From Agromyces sp. CF514 (GTDB lineage Bacteria > Actinomycetota > Actinomycetes > Actinomycetales > Microbacteriaceae), in NCBI RefSeq assembly GCF_900113185.1, contig NZ_FOZD01000002.1, positions 434,001 to 498,000 of the forward strand: a stretch of 64,000 nt of DNA, read 5' to 3'. Numbering within the stretch: the first letter of the stretch is position 1; each line of letters opens with the position of its first letter. The position numbers and the translations under genes are program-made. Under the pieces are notes generated by a model. It was not told where the DNA came from, searched no databases, and worked only from the letters and a program-made list of their open reading frames with translations. Shown here piece after piece: positions 54,539 to 63,039 of this stretch.

Positions 54539-55810
54539 TCAGTCGTCGAGGTCGACGTCGAGCACGCCGTCGGGGTCGCGCAGCTCGACGCGGGGGCGAC
54601 CGTCGGGCGCCCGGCCCGAGGCATCCACCGCCCAGCGCAGCAGCCGGACGGCGGGACCGCCTACGCGCGTGACGGCGCCGAAGTCGAGCACGAGGCGGCC
54701 CTCGGACTCGAGCAGGGGCATGAGGCGTGCGAGCACCTCCTCGGCCGCGGCGAAGTTGAGGTCGCCGCGCAGCATGGCCACGACCTCGTCGCCGGCGACC
54801 TCGCGGTCGGACCCGGCGCCGCCGACCGAGATCTCGTCGATGGGTGAGAGCGGCGGGTCTCGGTGTTCGAGCATATGCAGCCCATGGCGTTCGCTCAGCT
54901 CCTCGAGCACCGCGATGCCGCGCACGCTGTTGCCGCGCGGGTCGAGCCTGGGGCTGAAGGTGCCGATGCCGAACTGCTCGGGCTGGAGTGCGGCGATGCC
55001 GCCTCCCACGCCGCTCTTGGCGGGCAGGCCGACCCGCACGAGCCATTCGCCCGACGCGTCGTACATGCCGCAGCTGGTCATGACGGCGGTGGTCCACCTG
55101 GCGGCGTCCTCGCCCACGACGCGTTCGCGGGTGACGGGGTTCACACCTCCGTTCGCGAGGGTCGCGGCCATGATCGCGAGGTCGCGGGCGGTGACGACGA
55201 GCGAGCACTGCCGGAAGTAGGCGGTCGTCGCGACCTCGGCGGTCGAGGCGAGCGTGCCGGCCGATCTGGCGAGGTAGGCGAGCGCGCGGTTGCGGTCGCC
55301 GGTCGACTGCTCTGACGCGTACACGGCTTCATCGACGTCGAGCGTGCGACCGGCGAACGCTGAGAGCCCCGCAGAGATGACGGCGAACTTGTCGTCGGCG
55401 CGGTCACCACGAACGAGGGAGCTCGTGACGATCGCGCCCGCGTTGATCATCGGGTTCAGGGGCCGGCCGGTGTGTTCGTCGAGGCTGATGGCGTTGAACG
55501 GCTCGCCGCTGGGTTCGAGGCCGACGTGCCTGGTCACGTGCGCGAGTCCGAGCTGCTCGAGGGTGAGGGCGAAGACGAACGGCTTCGAGACCGACTGGAT
55601 GGTGAACCGAGCGTCGCTGTCGCCGGCCTCGTGCACGGTGCCTCGCACACTCGCGAGGGCGATGCCGAGCTGCTCGGGATCCTCGAGGGCGAGCTCGGGG
55701 ATGTACGACGCGACTGCGCCGGAGGTCTTCGGCCTGGCCCGATCGAGCACCGAGGCGAGCGCGATGCTCAGCGGTGACGGCGTGCTCGGATCCGACTCGT
55801 CGGCGCTCAT
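54539..55810 (-). CDS. glsA: Glutaminase with C-terminal STAS domain
   Basis: A 423-residue glutaminase that hydrolyses glutamine to glutamate and ammonia. The serine-dependent beta-lactamase-like fold is shown by Ser73-x-x-Lys76 in FTIQSVSKPF, PMINAGAIVTSSLV, GMYDASGEWLVRVGLPAKSGVGGGIAAL and FSPRLDPRGNSVRG. A C-terminal STAS/anti-sigma-antagonist-like domain (about 330-423, RLVLDFGAVTRVGGPAVRLLRWAV) follows, an arrangement known in some actinobacterial glutaminases. TAGGCT (complement of 55817-55822) is 6 nt from ATG 55810, so the mRNA is leaderless. Confidence 0.93.
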   Translation of the reverse strand: MSADESDPSTPSPLSIALASVLDRARPKTSGAVASYIPELALEDPEQLGIALASVRGTVHEAGDSDARFTIQSVSKPFVFALTLEQLGLAHVTRHVGLEPSGEPFNAISLDEHTGRPLNPMINAGAIVTSSLVRGDRADDKFAVISAGLSAFAGRTLDVDEAVYASEQSTGDRNRALAYLARSAGTLASTAEVATTAYFRQCSLVVTARDLAIMAATLANGGVNPVTRERVVGEDAARWTTAVMTSCGMYDASGEWLVRVGLPAKSGVGGGIAALQPEQFGIGTFSPRLDPRGNSVRGIAVLEELSERHGLHMLEHRDPPLSPIDEISVGGAGSDREVAGDEVVAMLRGDLNFAAAEEVLARLMPLLESEGRLVLDFGAVTRVGGPAVRLLRWAVDASGRAPDGRPRVELRDPDGVLDVDLDD

Positions 55811-55891
55811 GGGCACAGCCTAGGGCTGAGCAGGCGCGGCGCCGGGCTGAGCACGCGGGAGGCCGCGGACCCACCCGTTGTGCCGGCAGTG

Positions 55892-55910
55892 GATATGTGA
55901 CATATTACTG
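55892..55910. promoter_or_regulatory. Candidate GntR operator of the hydroxyproline operon
   Basis: ATATGTGACATAT (55893-55905) is a perfect 13-bp palindrome with a central G. It contains GTGACATATTA (55897-55907), the exact inverse of the site at the aminopeptidase promoter. It overlaps a likely -10 (TACTGT, 55906-55911). Confidence 0.7.
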
Positions 55911-55941
55911 TCAGATCAAGTCGACGACGAGAGGAGCGCCC

Positions 55942-57141
55942 GTGATCGCCGACGTCGTCATCGTGGGCGCCGGCATCGTCGGCGCGGCGTGCGCGCGGGC
56001 GCTCTCCATCGCCGGAGTCCGCGTCACGGTGCTCGAACGCGGCGCCGCGGCATCCGGAACCAGTGCCATGGGCGAGGGCAACCTGCTCGTCTCCGACAAG
56101 GGCCCCGGCGCCGAGCTCGATCTCGCCGTGTACGCCGCATCGCTCTGGCCGAACCTCGTCGCGGAGCTCGCCGACGAGCTCGGGTCGGCGTTCCCCTCAC
56201 TCGAGTACGAGCGCAAGGGCGGACTGGTCGTCGCGACGACGGATGCCGGTGCCGCGCCGTTGCTGGCCTTCGCGGCGAGCCAGCGCGCGGCCGGCGTCGA
56301 CGCGCGGGCCGTGTCGGTCGGCGACGCGCTCGCGCTCGAACCGTGGCTCAACCCCGCGATCACCGCGGGCGTGCACTACCCCGACGACGCGCAGGTGCAG
56401 CCCGTCATCGCGACCGAGGCGCTGCTCGCCTCGGCCCGCCGCCACGGCGCCGTCGTGCGCACGGGGGTCGCCGTCACCGGCGCGACGCGCGACGCGACCG
56501 GCGGCGCGCAGGACCGAATCACGGGCGTCACGACCTCCGAGGGCGATGTGCACGGGGACGCCGTGCTCATCGCGGCCGGCCCGTGGTCGGGCGAGGTCGC
56601 GAGCACGATGGGCGTGCGCCTGCCCGTGAAGCCCCGCCGCGGCATGGTCCTCGTCACGACGCGCATGCCCCACCGCGTGTTCCACAAGGTCTACGACGGC
56701 GACTACTTCGGCGCCACGCAGTCGTCGGACGCGGCATTGCAGACCTCGAGCGTGGTCGAGTCGACCGCCGCCGGCACCGTGCTGCTCGGCTCGAGCCGCG
56801 AGCAGGTCGGGTTCGACGACCGGCTGCGCGTCGACGTGATCCGCGAGGTCGCGGGCAAGGCGTTGCGACTGTTTCCGTTCCTCGCCGACGCGTCGATCAT
56901 GCGCACGTACGGCGGGTTCCGCCCCTTCATGCCCGACCACCTGCCGGTGATCGGCGAAGACCACCGGGCGCCCGGCCTCTGGCACGCGAGCGGACACGAG
57001 GGCGCCGGAATCGGGCTCTCGCTCGCGACGGCCGAGCTCATCGTCGCCGGCATGCTCGGCACGCCCGCGCCGCTCGACCCGACCCCGTTCGGCGTCGACC
57101 GCGCGTCGCTCGCGCCGCACCTCGAGGAGGCCGCACGATGA
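55942..57141 (+). CDS. D-hydroxyproline dehydrogenase, FAD oxidase (beta) subunit
   Basis: A 399-residue DAO-type flavoenzyme. The FAD-binding GAGIVGAACARAL lies at residues 9-21, TSAMGEGNLLVSDKGP follows the flavin site, and the C-terminal GHEGAGIGLSLATAELI is typical of the HcnC/LhpB-like subunit. It oxidises cis-4-hydroxy-D-proline to pyrroline-4-hydroxy-2-carboxylate with the two genes that follow. GAGGAG supports the GTG start. Neighbouring epimerase, deaminase and semialdehyde dehydrogenase make this substrate likely; a D-amino-acid or proline oxidase is the alternative. Confidence 0.85.
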   Translation: MIADVVIVGAGIVGAACARALSIAGVRVTVLERGAAASGTSAMGEGNLLVSDKGPGAELDLAVYAASLWPNLVAELADELGSAFPSLEYERKGGLVVATTDAGAAPLLAFAASQRAAGVDARAVSVGDALALEPWLNPAITAGVHYPDDAQVQPVIATEALLASARRHGAVVRTGVAVTGATRDATGGAQDRITGVTTSEGDVHGDAVLIAAGPWSGEVASTMGVRLPVKPRRGMVLVTTRMPHRVFHKVYDGDYFGATQSSDAALQTSSVVESTAAGTVLLGSSREQVGFDDRLRVDVIREVAGKALRLFPFLADASIMRTYGGFRPFMPDHLPVIGEDHRAPGLWHASGHEGAGIGLSLATAELIVAGMLGTPAPLDPTPFGVDRASLAPHLEEAAR

Positions 57142-57461
57142 CCGCGCGCATGGTGCCGTCGAAGCGCGACCCGATCCGCCCTTCCGCTGCGGCGCCGGTC
57201 GGCATCACGGTCGACGGCGAGCCCGTCGCCGGTGTCGAGGGCCAGACCATCGCAGGCGTCGTGCTCGCGACCGGCCGCCTCTCGTGGCGCACGACCTCGG
57301 CCGAAGGTCGCCCCCGCGGGTTGTTCTGCGGCATCGGCGTGTGCTTCGACTGCATCGTGACGGTCAACGGCGAACGCGACGTACGGGCCTGCCAGCGCCG
57401 CGCGACCGACGGCGACGTCGTCGAGACGCAGCACGACGAGCTCCCCGAGGCGACGCCATGA
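57138..57461 (+). CDS. D-hydroxyproline dehydrogenase, [2Fe-2S] ferredoxin-like (gamma) subunit
   Basis: A 107-residue HcnA-like protein. A plant-type iron-sulfur cluster site is visible as Cys64-x4-Cys69-x2-Cys72-x12-Cys85 (FCGIGVCFDCIV and VRACQRR). It passes electrons between the FAD subunits. The ATG overlaps the previous stop (ATGA), and its own stop overlaps the next ATG, so the three subunits are translated together. Confidence 0.9.
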   Translation: MTARMVPSKRDPIRPSAAAPVGITVDGEPVAGVEGQTIAGVVLATGRLSWRTTSAEGRPRGLFCGIGVCFDCIVTVNGERDVRACQRRATDGDVVETQHDELPEATP

Positions 57462-59068
57462 GCCCCGCAGTCGGCACGTCCGCCGTGACCGCCGCTTCCC
57501 GCACCGTGCTCGTCGTCGGCGCCGGCCCCGCCGGGCTCGCGGCGGCAACGGCGGCACGTGAGCGCGGGGCATCCGTGACCCTGCTCGATGCGGCCGACGC
57601 CACGGGCGGACAGTACTGGCGGCACCTGCCCGCCGCGCGCCCCTCGGCGAACGAGCGCGCGCTGCACCACGGCTGGTCGACCTACACGGTCCTGCGCGAT
57701 GCGCTCGAACGCGATCCCGGGTGCGAGATCGTGCTCGGCGCGCAGGTCTGGGCCGTCGAGCAGCTCGGCACGCCACCGGGAGCAGAGCAGCCGAGCAACG
57801 AGCGGCCGAGCAGCGAGCAGCCGGGCGGCGAGCATCCGAGCGCCGAGCACGAGCCAGCGGATGCCGCGGGCGCCCCTGCGTCCGTCGCGGTGCACGTGCT
57901 CGTGGGCCCGCCCGACGGCACCGCCAGGCGTGGCCGCACGTTCCGGCCCGACGCAGTCGTGCTCGCGACGGGCGCCCACGACCGCACGCTGCCGTTCCCC
58001 GGATGGGACCTGCCGGGCGTCTTCACGGCCGGCGCCGCGCAGGCGTTCGCGAAGGGCGAGCGGGTGGCCCTCGGCGAGCGCGTCGTCATCGCGGGCGCCG
58101 GGCCGTTCCTGCTGCCGGTCGCCGCATCGGTCGCCGCGACCGGCGCGAGAGTGCTCGGCGTCTACGAGGCGAGCCGGGTCGCCGGACTCGTGCGCGGCTG
58201 GCTGCCGAAGCCCTGGCAGCTCGTGGGAGCCGCGAAGAAGGGCGGCGAGCTCGCCGGGTACGTAGGCACGCACCTGCGGCATCGCATCCCGTACCTGACG
58301 GGCCGGGCGGTCGTCGCCGCGCACGGCACCGACCGCGTCGAGGCCGTCACGATCGCCGACGTCGACGCCGACTGGCGCCCGATCGCCGGAACCGCGCGAC
58401 GCGTCGAGGCCGACGCCGTGTGTGTGAGCCACGGGTTCACGCCGAGGCTCGAGCTGCCGATCGCCGCAGGCTGCGAGCTCACGCCCGAGCGGTTCGTGCG
58501 CGTCGACGAGGGTCAGGCCACGAGCGTGCCGGGCGTCTTCGCCGCGGGGGAGATCACGGGCATCGGGGGCGTCGATGCCGCGCTCGCCGAGGGCGAGATC
58601 GCGGGCCACGTCGCCGCAGGCGGATCGCCGCGCGACGGCGACCTCGCCGAGGCCGTCGGCGCGCGCCGCACGTTCACGGGCTTCGCGGCGCGCATCGAGG
58701 CGGCGCACGGCATCCGTGCTGGGTGGACCGCCTGGCTCGACGACGACACGATCGTCTGCCGCTGCGAGGAGGTGCCCTACGGGCGCCTGCGCGAGACCCG
58801 CGAGGCGACCTGCGCGAGCGGCCTGCGCTCGATGAAGCTCACGACCCGTGCCGGCCTCGGCATCTGCCAGGGACGCATCTGCGGGCGCACGGTCGAGGAG
58901 CTGATCGGCACCGCCTCCGCACCCGGCGCGCCCGCGGCATCCGTCACCACCGACCGAAGGCCGATCGCGTCGCCGCTCCGCATCGGCGAGCTCGCTGCGC
59001 GCGACCACCCGCACGACGAGCACCAGACCACCACCACGCACCACGCGTCCGAGAAGGGACACCCATGA
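57458..59068 (+). CDS. D-hydroxyproline dehydrogenase, FAD/NAD(P)-binding (alpha) subunit
   Basis: A 536-residue HcnB-like pyridine-nucleotide-disulfide-type flavoprotein. It has FAD motif GAGPAGLAAATAA (residues 21-33), a second GAGPFLLPVA, and a C-terminal BFD-like iron-sulfur site (IVCRCEEVPYG ... GICQGRICG). A low-complexity Glu/Pro/Ser insert (about residues 107-140, repeated EQPS/ERPS/EHPS units) interrupts the first domain. The C-terminal tail is His/Thr-rich (DEHQTTTTHHASEKG). Coupled by ATGA to both neighbours. Confidence 0.87.
   Translation: MSPAVGTSAVTAASRTVLVVGAGPAGLAAATAARERGASVTLLDAADATGGQYWRHLPAARPSANERALHHGWSTYTVLRDALERDPGCEIVLGAQVWAVEQLGTPPGAEQPSNERPSSEQPGGEHPSAEHEPADAAGAPASVAVHVLVGPPDGTARRGRTFRPDAVVLATGAHDRTLPFPGWDLPGVFTAGAAQAFAKGERVALGERVVIAGAGPFLLPVAASVAATGARVLGVYEASRVAGLVRGWLPKPWQLVGAAKKGGELAGYVGTHLRHRIPYLTGRAVVAAHGTDRVEAVTIADVDADWRPIAGTARRVEADAVCVSHGFTPRLELPIAAGCELTPERFVRVDEGQATSVPGVFAAGEITGIGGVDAALAEGEIAGHVAAGGSPRDGDLAEAVGARRTFTGFAARIEAAHGIRAGWTAWLDDDTIVCRCEEVPYGRLRETREATCASGLRSMKLTTRAGLGICQGRICGRTVEELIGTASAPGAPAASVTTDRRPIASPLRIGELAARDHPHDEHQTTTTHHASEKGHP
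57780..57852 (+). repeat. Imperfect in-frame repeat encoding EQPS-like units
   Basis: Degenerate 12-15 bp units (GAGCAGCCGAGC, GAGCGGCCGAGC, GAGCATCCGAGC) encode a Glu-x-Pro-Ser tract inside the alpha-subunit gene without shifting frame. It is probably a surface loop. Confidence 0.7.
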
Positions 59069-59982
59069 CCACCCAGAAGTTCGACCTCGGCGGCGTCGTC
59101 GTCGCGACCACGCTCGCTTTCAAGGAGGACGCGTCGGCGCCCGCCGGCCTCGCCGTCGACTACGACCGGTTCGCCGCGCACTGCGACTTCCTCATCGAGA
59201 ACGGATGCCGCGGCGTCGGCCCGAACGGATCGCTCGGCGAGTACTCGAGCCTCACCGACGCCGAACGTCGCAAGGTGATCCAGGTCGCCGTCGAGACCGT
59301 CGCCGGACGCGGACTCGTCGTCGCGGGCGTGCACGGCGTCGGCTGGCACCAGGCCGTGCAGTGGGCCGAGTACGCCAAGGCCGACGGCGCCGACGGCGTG
59401 CTCGCGCTGCCGCCGACGATCTACCGCGCGAACCGCAGCGAGGTCGTCGAGCACTACACGCGCCTGAACGAGGTCGGACTGCCGATCATGCTCTACAACA
59501 ACCCGTTCGACACGAAGGTCGACCTCGTGCCCGATCTCGTCGCCGAGCTCGCGCAGCTCGAGAACGTCGTCGCGATCAAGGAGTTCACGGCCGACATCCG
59601 CCGCGTGCTCGAGATCAAGGAGCTGTGCGACATCGACGTCATCGCGGGCGCCGACGACCTGCTCTTCGAGTCGCTCGTCGTCGGCGCGACCGGTTGGTTC
59701 GCGGGCTACCCGAACGCGTTCCCGAAGGAGGCCGTCGAGATCTACGACCTGGTCACGGCCGGTCGCATCGACGAGGCGCGCGAGCTGTACACGCACCTCG
59801 TGCCCGTGTTCCGCTGGGACTCGAAGACCGAGTTCGTGCAGGCCATCAAGCTGTCGATCGACCTCGCCGGGCAGAGCTACGGTGGACCCACGCGCCCGCC
59901 GCGCGGCCCGCTCTCGGCCGAGCACGACGCGCAGGTGCGCCGCGACACGCAGAAGGCGCTCGACCACATCGCGAGCCGCTGA
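59065..59982 (+). CDS. Pyrroline-4-hydroxy-2-carboxylate deaminase (DapA/DHDPS-like)
   Basis: A 305-residue (beta/alpha)8 aldolase-superfamily enzyme. The Schiff-base Lys172 is in VVAIKEFTAD, the catalytic Tyr is in IMLYNNPFD, and the GxG-type phosphate region reads GVGPNGSLGEYSSLT. In hydroxyproline pathways this family deaminates pyrroline-4-hydroxy-2-carboxylate to 2-oxoglutarate semialdehyde. The start overlaps the alpha-subunit stop. By sequence alone dihydrodipicolinate synthase is possible, but the operon argues for the hydroxyproline role. Confidence 0.85.
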   Translation: MTTQKFDLGGVVVATTLAFKEDASAPAGLAVDYDRFAAHCDFLIENGCRGVGPNGSLGEYSSLTDAERRKVIQVAVETVAGRGLVVAGVHGVGWHQAVQWAEYAKADGADGVLALPPTIYRANRSEVVEHYTRLNEVGLPIMLYNNPFDTKVDLVPDLVAELAQLENVVAIKEFTADIRRVLEIKELCDIDVIAGADDLLFESLVVGATGWFAGYPNAFPKEAVEIYDLVTAGRIDEARELYTHLVPVFRWDSKTEFVQAIKLSIDLAGQSYGGPTRPPRGPLSAEHDAQVRRDTQKALDHIASR

Positions 59983-60010
59983 GTCGGGCGGGCCGGAGGA
60001 GGAACACCGC

Positions 60011-61012
60011 ATGCGCACGAACCGGGTCATCTCGGCGGTCGACTCGCACACCGAGGGCATGCCCACGCGGGTCGTGACCGGCGGCGTCGGCGTCATCCCC
60101 GGCGCGACGATGAACGAGAAGCGGCTCCATTTCATGGAGCACCTCGACGACCTGCGGCTGTTCCTCATGAACGAGCCGCGCGGGCACGCCGCGATGAGCG
60201 GGGCGATCCTCCAGCCGTCGACCCGGCCGGACTGCGACTGGGGCGTCGTCTACATCGAGGTCAGCGGCTGCCTGCCGATGTGCGGGCACGGCACCATCGG
60301 CGTGGCCACGGTGCTCGTCGAGACGGGCATGGTCGAGGTCGTCGAGCCGGTCACCGAGATCCGGCTCGACACCCCGGCCGGGATCGTGATCGCGCGGGTC
60401 GCGGTGACCGACGGCCACGCCGACTCGGTCACCATCGAGAACGTGCCGAGCTACGTCGACGTGCTCGACGCGAGCATCGACGTGCCGGGCTACGGCACGA
60501 TCCCGTACTCGATGGCGTTCGGCGGCAACTTCTACGCCATGGTCGACCTCGACGCGGTCGGGCTCCCGTTCGACCGCGCCCACCAGCAGGAGATCGTCAC
60601 GGCCGGCCTCGCGATCATGGCGGCGATCAACGAGACCGCGCCGCCGCGGCATCCGTTCATCGACGGGGTCGACCACTGCCACCACGTCGAGTTCATCGCG
60701 CCGGGGTCGGATGCCGCGCTGTCGCGCCACGCCATGGCCATCTTCCCCGGCTGGTTCGACCGGTCGCCCTGCGGTACGGGCACCTCGGCGCGCATGGCCG
60801 AGCTCTGGGCCAGGGGAGAGCTCGCGCTCGACACCGACTTCGTCAACGAGTCGTTCATCGGCAGCCGCTTCGTCGGGCGCCTCATCGGCGAGACCGAGGT
60901 CGACGGCAGGCCCGCCGTGATCCCCACGATCACGGGCCGGGCTTGGGTGACCGGCACCGCCCAGTACATGCTGGATCCGAGCGACCCGTTCCCGACCGGC
61001 TTCCAGTTCTGA
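60011..61012 (+). CDS. 4-hydroxyproline 2-epimerase (proline racemase family)
   Basis: A 333-residue two-lobed racemase. Both catalytic cysteines are present: Cys91 in PMCGHGTIG and Cys254 in DRSPCGTGTSAR, so it should be a true two-base epimerase and not the Thr-containing dehydratase (L3HypDH). It interconverts trans-4-hydroxy-L-proline and cis-4-hydroxy-D-proline, the entry step of the pathway. GGAGGAGGA precedes the ATG. Proline racemase activity cannot be ruled out from motifs. Confidence 0.9.
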   Translation: MRTNRVISAVDSHTEGMPTRVVTGGVGVIPGATMNEKRLHFMEHLDDLRLFLMNEPRGHAAMSGAILQPSTRPDCDWGVVYIEVSGCLPMCGHGTIGVATVLVETGMVEVVEPVTEIRLDTPAGIVIARVAVTDGHADSVTIENVPSYVDVLDASIDVPGYGTIPYSMAFGGNFYAMVDLDAVGLPFDRAHQQEIVTAGLAIMAAINETAPPRHPFIDGVDHCHHVEFIAPGSDAALSRHAMAIFPGWFDRSPCGTGTSARMAELWARGELALDTDFVNESFIGSRFVGRLIGETEVDGRPAVIPTITGRAWVTGTAQYMLDPSDPFPTGFQF

Positions 61013-61061
61013 CCCGCACCCACCAGTCCCCGACCCGAACCGCACCACGCAGGAGTACCGC

Positions 61062-62546
61062 ATGACCCCCGAGCTCGAGACCATCGCGGCGAACGCGGCC
61101 GCGGCCGCACAGCCCTTCGCCGACACGAACCCGCGCGACCGCGCGAGGGCGCTCGTCGCCGTCGCCGATGCCCTCGAGGCGAACGCCGACGACCTCGTCG
61201 CGATCGGCATGGCCGAGACCGGGCTCGCCGAGGCGCGCCTGCGGGGCGAGCTCCGCCGCACGGCCGTGCAGCTGCGCATGTTCGCCGAGGCCGTCGCCGA
61301 CGGCGGCTACCTCGACGTGCGCATCGACGCCGCCGACCCGGCGTTCGCGCTCGGGCCCCGCCCCGACGTGCGCCGCTACCTCGTGCCGCTCGGCCCGGTC
61401 GTGAACTTCGCGGCCTCGAACTTCCCGTTCGCGTTCTCGGTCGCGGGCGGCGACACCGCGTCGGCGCTCGCCGCGGGCTGCCCCGTGATCCTCAAGGGCC
61501 ACCCGGGCCACCCCGAGCTGACCGCGCGCACCGGCGCGATCGTGGCCGAGGCGCTCGCCGCCGCGGGCATGCCCGACGGCGTGTTCCAGGTCGTCATGGG
61601 GCAGGAGGAGGGCGTCGAGATCCTCAAGGACCCGCGCGTGAAGGCGGGCGCGTTCACGGGGTCGATCCCGGCGGGCCAGTTCCTCGCGGGCATCGCGGCC
61701 TCGCGCCCGGTGCCGATCCCGTTCTACGGCGAACTCGGCAGCCTCAACCCCGTGTTCGTCACGCAGGCCGCGCTCGACGAGCGCGCCGACGAGATCGTCT
61801 CGGGCTACGTCACGAGCGTCAGCGGCTCGGCCGGACAGCTCTGCACCAAGCCCGGGTTCGTGTTCGTGCCCGCCGGCCACGGACTCGAGCAGCGCATCGC
61901 GGATGCCGCGGCATCCGTCACCCCGCACCGGCTGCTGAACCCGCGCATCGCCGCGGGCTACGCCGACCGCCGTGCCGCCGTGCTCGCCGCGGCCGGCGTG
62001 CGCCCCGTCGTCGAGGGCCGCGTCGAGTTCGACGGCGCCGACCAGGGATGGGTCACCCCGACCGTCGTCGCGGTCTCGCTCGACGACCTGCTCGCCGGGC
62101 GCGATGAGATCCTCGAGGAGTCGTTCGGCCCGCTCTCGGTGCTCGTCGAGGTCGAACCCGGAACCGACCTCGCGGCCCTGGTGCCGACGCTGCTCGACGG
62201 CAACCTCACGGCGACCGTGCATGCCGCCGCGGATGAGGACGCTCCTGCACTCCGAGCCCTCGTGCGCGTGCTCACCGAGCACGCCGGTCGCGTGCTCTTC
62301 GGCGGCTGGCCCACGGGCGTCGCCGTGACGCCCGCGATGCAGCACGGCGGACCGTGGCCCGCGACCACGAACGACTCGTCGACCTCGGTCGGCACGGCCG
62401 CGATCACCCGGTTCCTGCGGCCCGTCGCCTACCAGGGCGCCCCCGAGGCGCTGCTGCCCGAGCCGCTGCAGACGGCGAACCCGTGGGGCGTGCCGCAGGC
62501 GATCTCGGCCGCGGGCGAGTCGACCGGCTGGGGCGAACACCTCTGA
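61062..62546 (+). CDS. 2-oxoglutarate semialdehyde (2,5-dioxovalerate) dehydrogenase
   Basis: A 494-residue NAD(P)-dependent aldehyde dehydrogenase. The nucleophile is Cys261 in GQLCTKPG; a general-base Glu is in FYGELGSLNP; the cofactor site is in VVNFAASNFPFAFSVAGGDTASALAAGCPVILKGHP. The length and the LKGHP/GSLNP variants fit the KGSADH type used in hydroxyproline and sugar-acid pathways. It converts the deaminase product to 2-oxoglutarate. It is the last gene of the operon; a ribosome site AGGAG lies upstream. Confidence 0.9.
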   Translation: MTPELETIAANAAAAAQPFADTNPRDRARALVAVADALEANADDLVAIGMAETGLAEARLRGELRRTAVQLRMFAEAVADGGYLDVRIDAADPAFALGPRPDVRRYLVPLGPVVNFAASNFPFAFSVAGGDTASALAAGCPVILKGHPGHPELTARTGAIVAEALAAAGMPDGVFQVVMGQEEGVEILKDPRVKAGAFTGSIPAGQFLAGIAASRPVPIPFYGELGSLNPVFVTQAALDERADEIVSGYVTSVSGSAGQLCTKPGFVFVPAGHGLEQRIADAAASVTPHRLLNPRIAAGYADRRAAVLAAAGVRPVVEGRVEFDGADQGWVTPTVVAVSLDDLLAGRDEILEESFGPLSVLVEVEPGTDLAALVPTLLDGNLTATVHAAADEDAPALRALVRVLTEHAGRVLFGGWPTGVAVTPAMQHGGPWPATTNDSSTSVGTAAITRFLRPVAYQGAPEALLPEPLQTANPWGVPQAISAAGESTGWGEHL

Positions 62547-62618
62547 CGCGCCGCGCGGTGCTTGCGTACGAGCCCCGCGAGTGGTTGGTTGAGGAACAAC
62601 GGCAGTAAGGAGCACATC

Positions 62619-62885
62619 ATGGGTTTCTTCGCATTCCTCATCCTCGGCCTCATCGCCGGAGCGATCGCCAAGCTGATCCTCCCCGGCAAGCAGGGCGGGG
62701 GCTGGTTCATCACGCTGCTGCTCGGAGTCGTCGGGGCGTTCCTCGGCGGCTGGCTCGGCAGCCTCATCTTCGGCGTCGGGCTCAACGAGTTCTGGTCCTG
62801 GAGCACGTGGCTCCTCGCCATCGCGGGCTCCATCGTCGTGCTGCTCATCTATGGACTCCTCACGCGCAACCGGAAGGCGGCCTGA
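62619..62885 (+). CDS. GlsB/YeaQ/YmgE-family small membrane protein
   Basis: An 88-residue, three-span membrane protein of the transglycosylase-associated (YeaQ/YmgE) family, often stress-induced. The family blocks are LIAGAIAKLILPGKQGGGW and TLLLGVVGAFLGGWLG. TAAGGAG precedes the ATG. Function in envelope stress is assumed from the family and not shown. Confidence 0.9.
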   Translation: MGFFAFLILGLIAGAIAKLILPGKQGGGWFITLLLGVVGAFLGGWLGSLIFGVGLNEFWSWSTWLLAIAGSIVVLLIYGLLTRNRKAA

Positions 62886-62988
62886 CCGACGCGGCTCGAG
62901 TCGAGACGGACGGATGCCGGGGCGACCCGACATCCGCCCGTTCGCGTTCGGCGTGATCATCGGTCGCTCTCGCACGGCGGCCCGGTGC

Positions 62989-62994
62989 TAGCGT
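62989..62994 (+). promoter_or_regulatory. -10 element TAGCGT for the small gene-yidC pair
   Basis: TAGCGT about 50 bp upstream of the GTG at 63040 gives a short leader. The flanking intergenic DNA (62886-63039) shows nothing else. Confidence 0.4.
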
Positions 62995-63039
62995 GAACTG
63001 CGGCGCGCGCTCGCGCGTCCGATGACGAGCGGAGGCGGC

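Noticed and set aside
59065..59982. Calling the DapA-like gene a lysine-pathway dihydrodipicolinate synthase
   Set aside because: No other lysine gene is near, and the flanking epimerase, three-part dehydrogenase and semialdehyde dehydrogenase match the hydroxyproline pathway.
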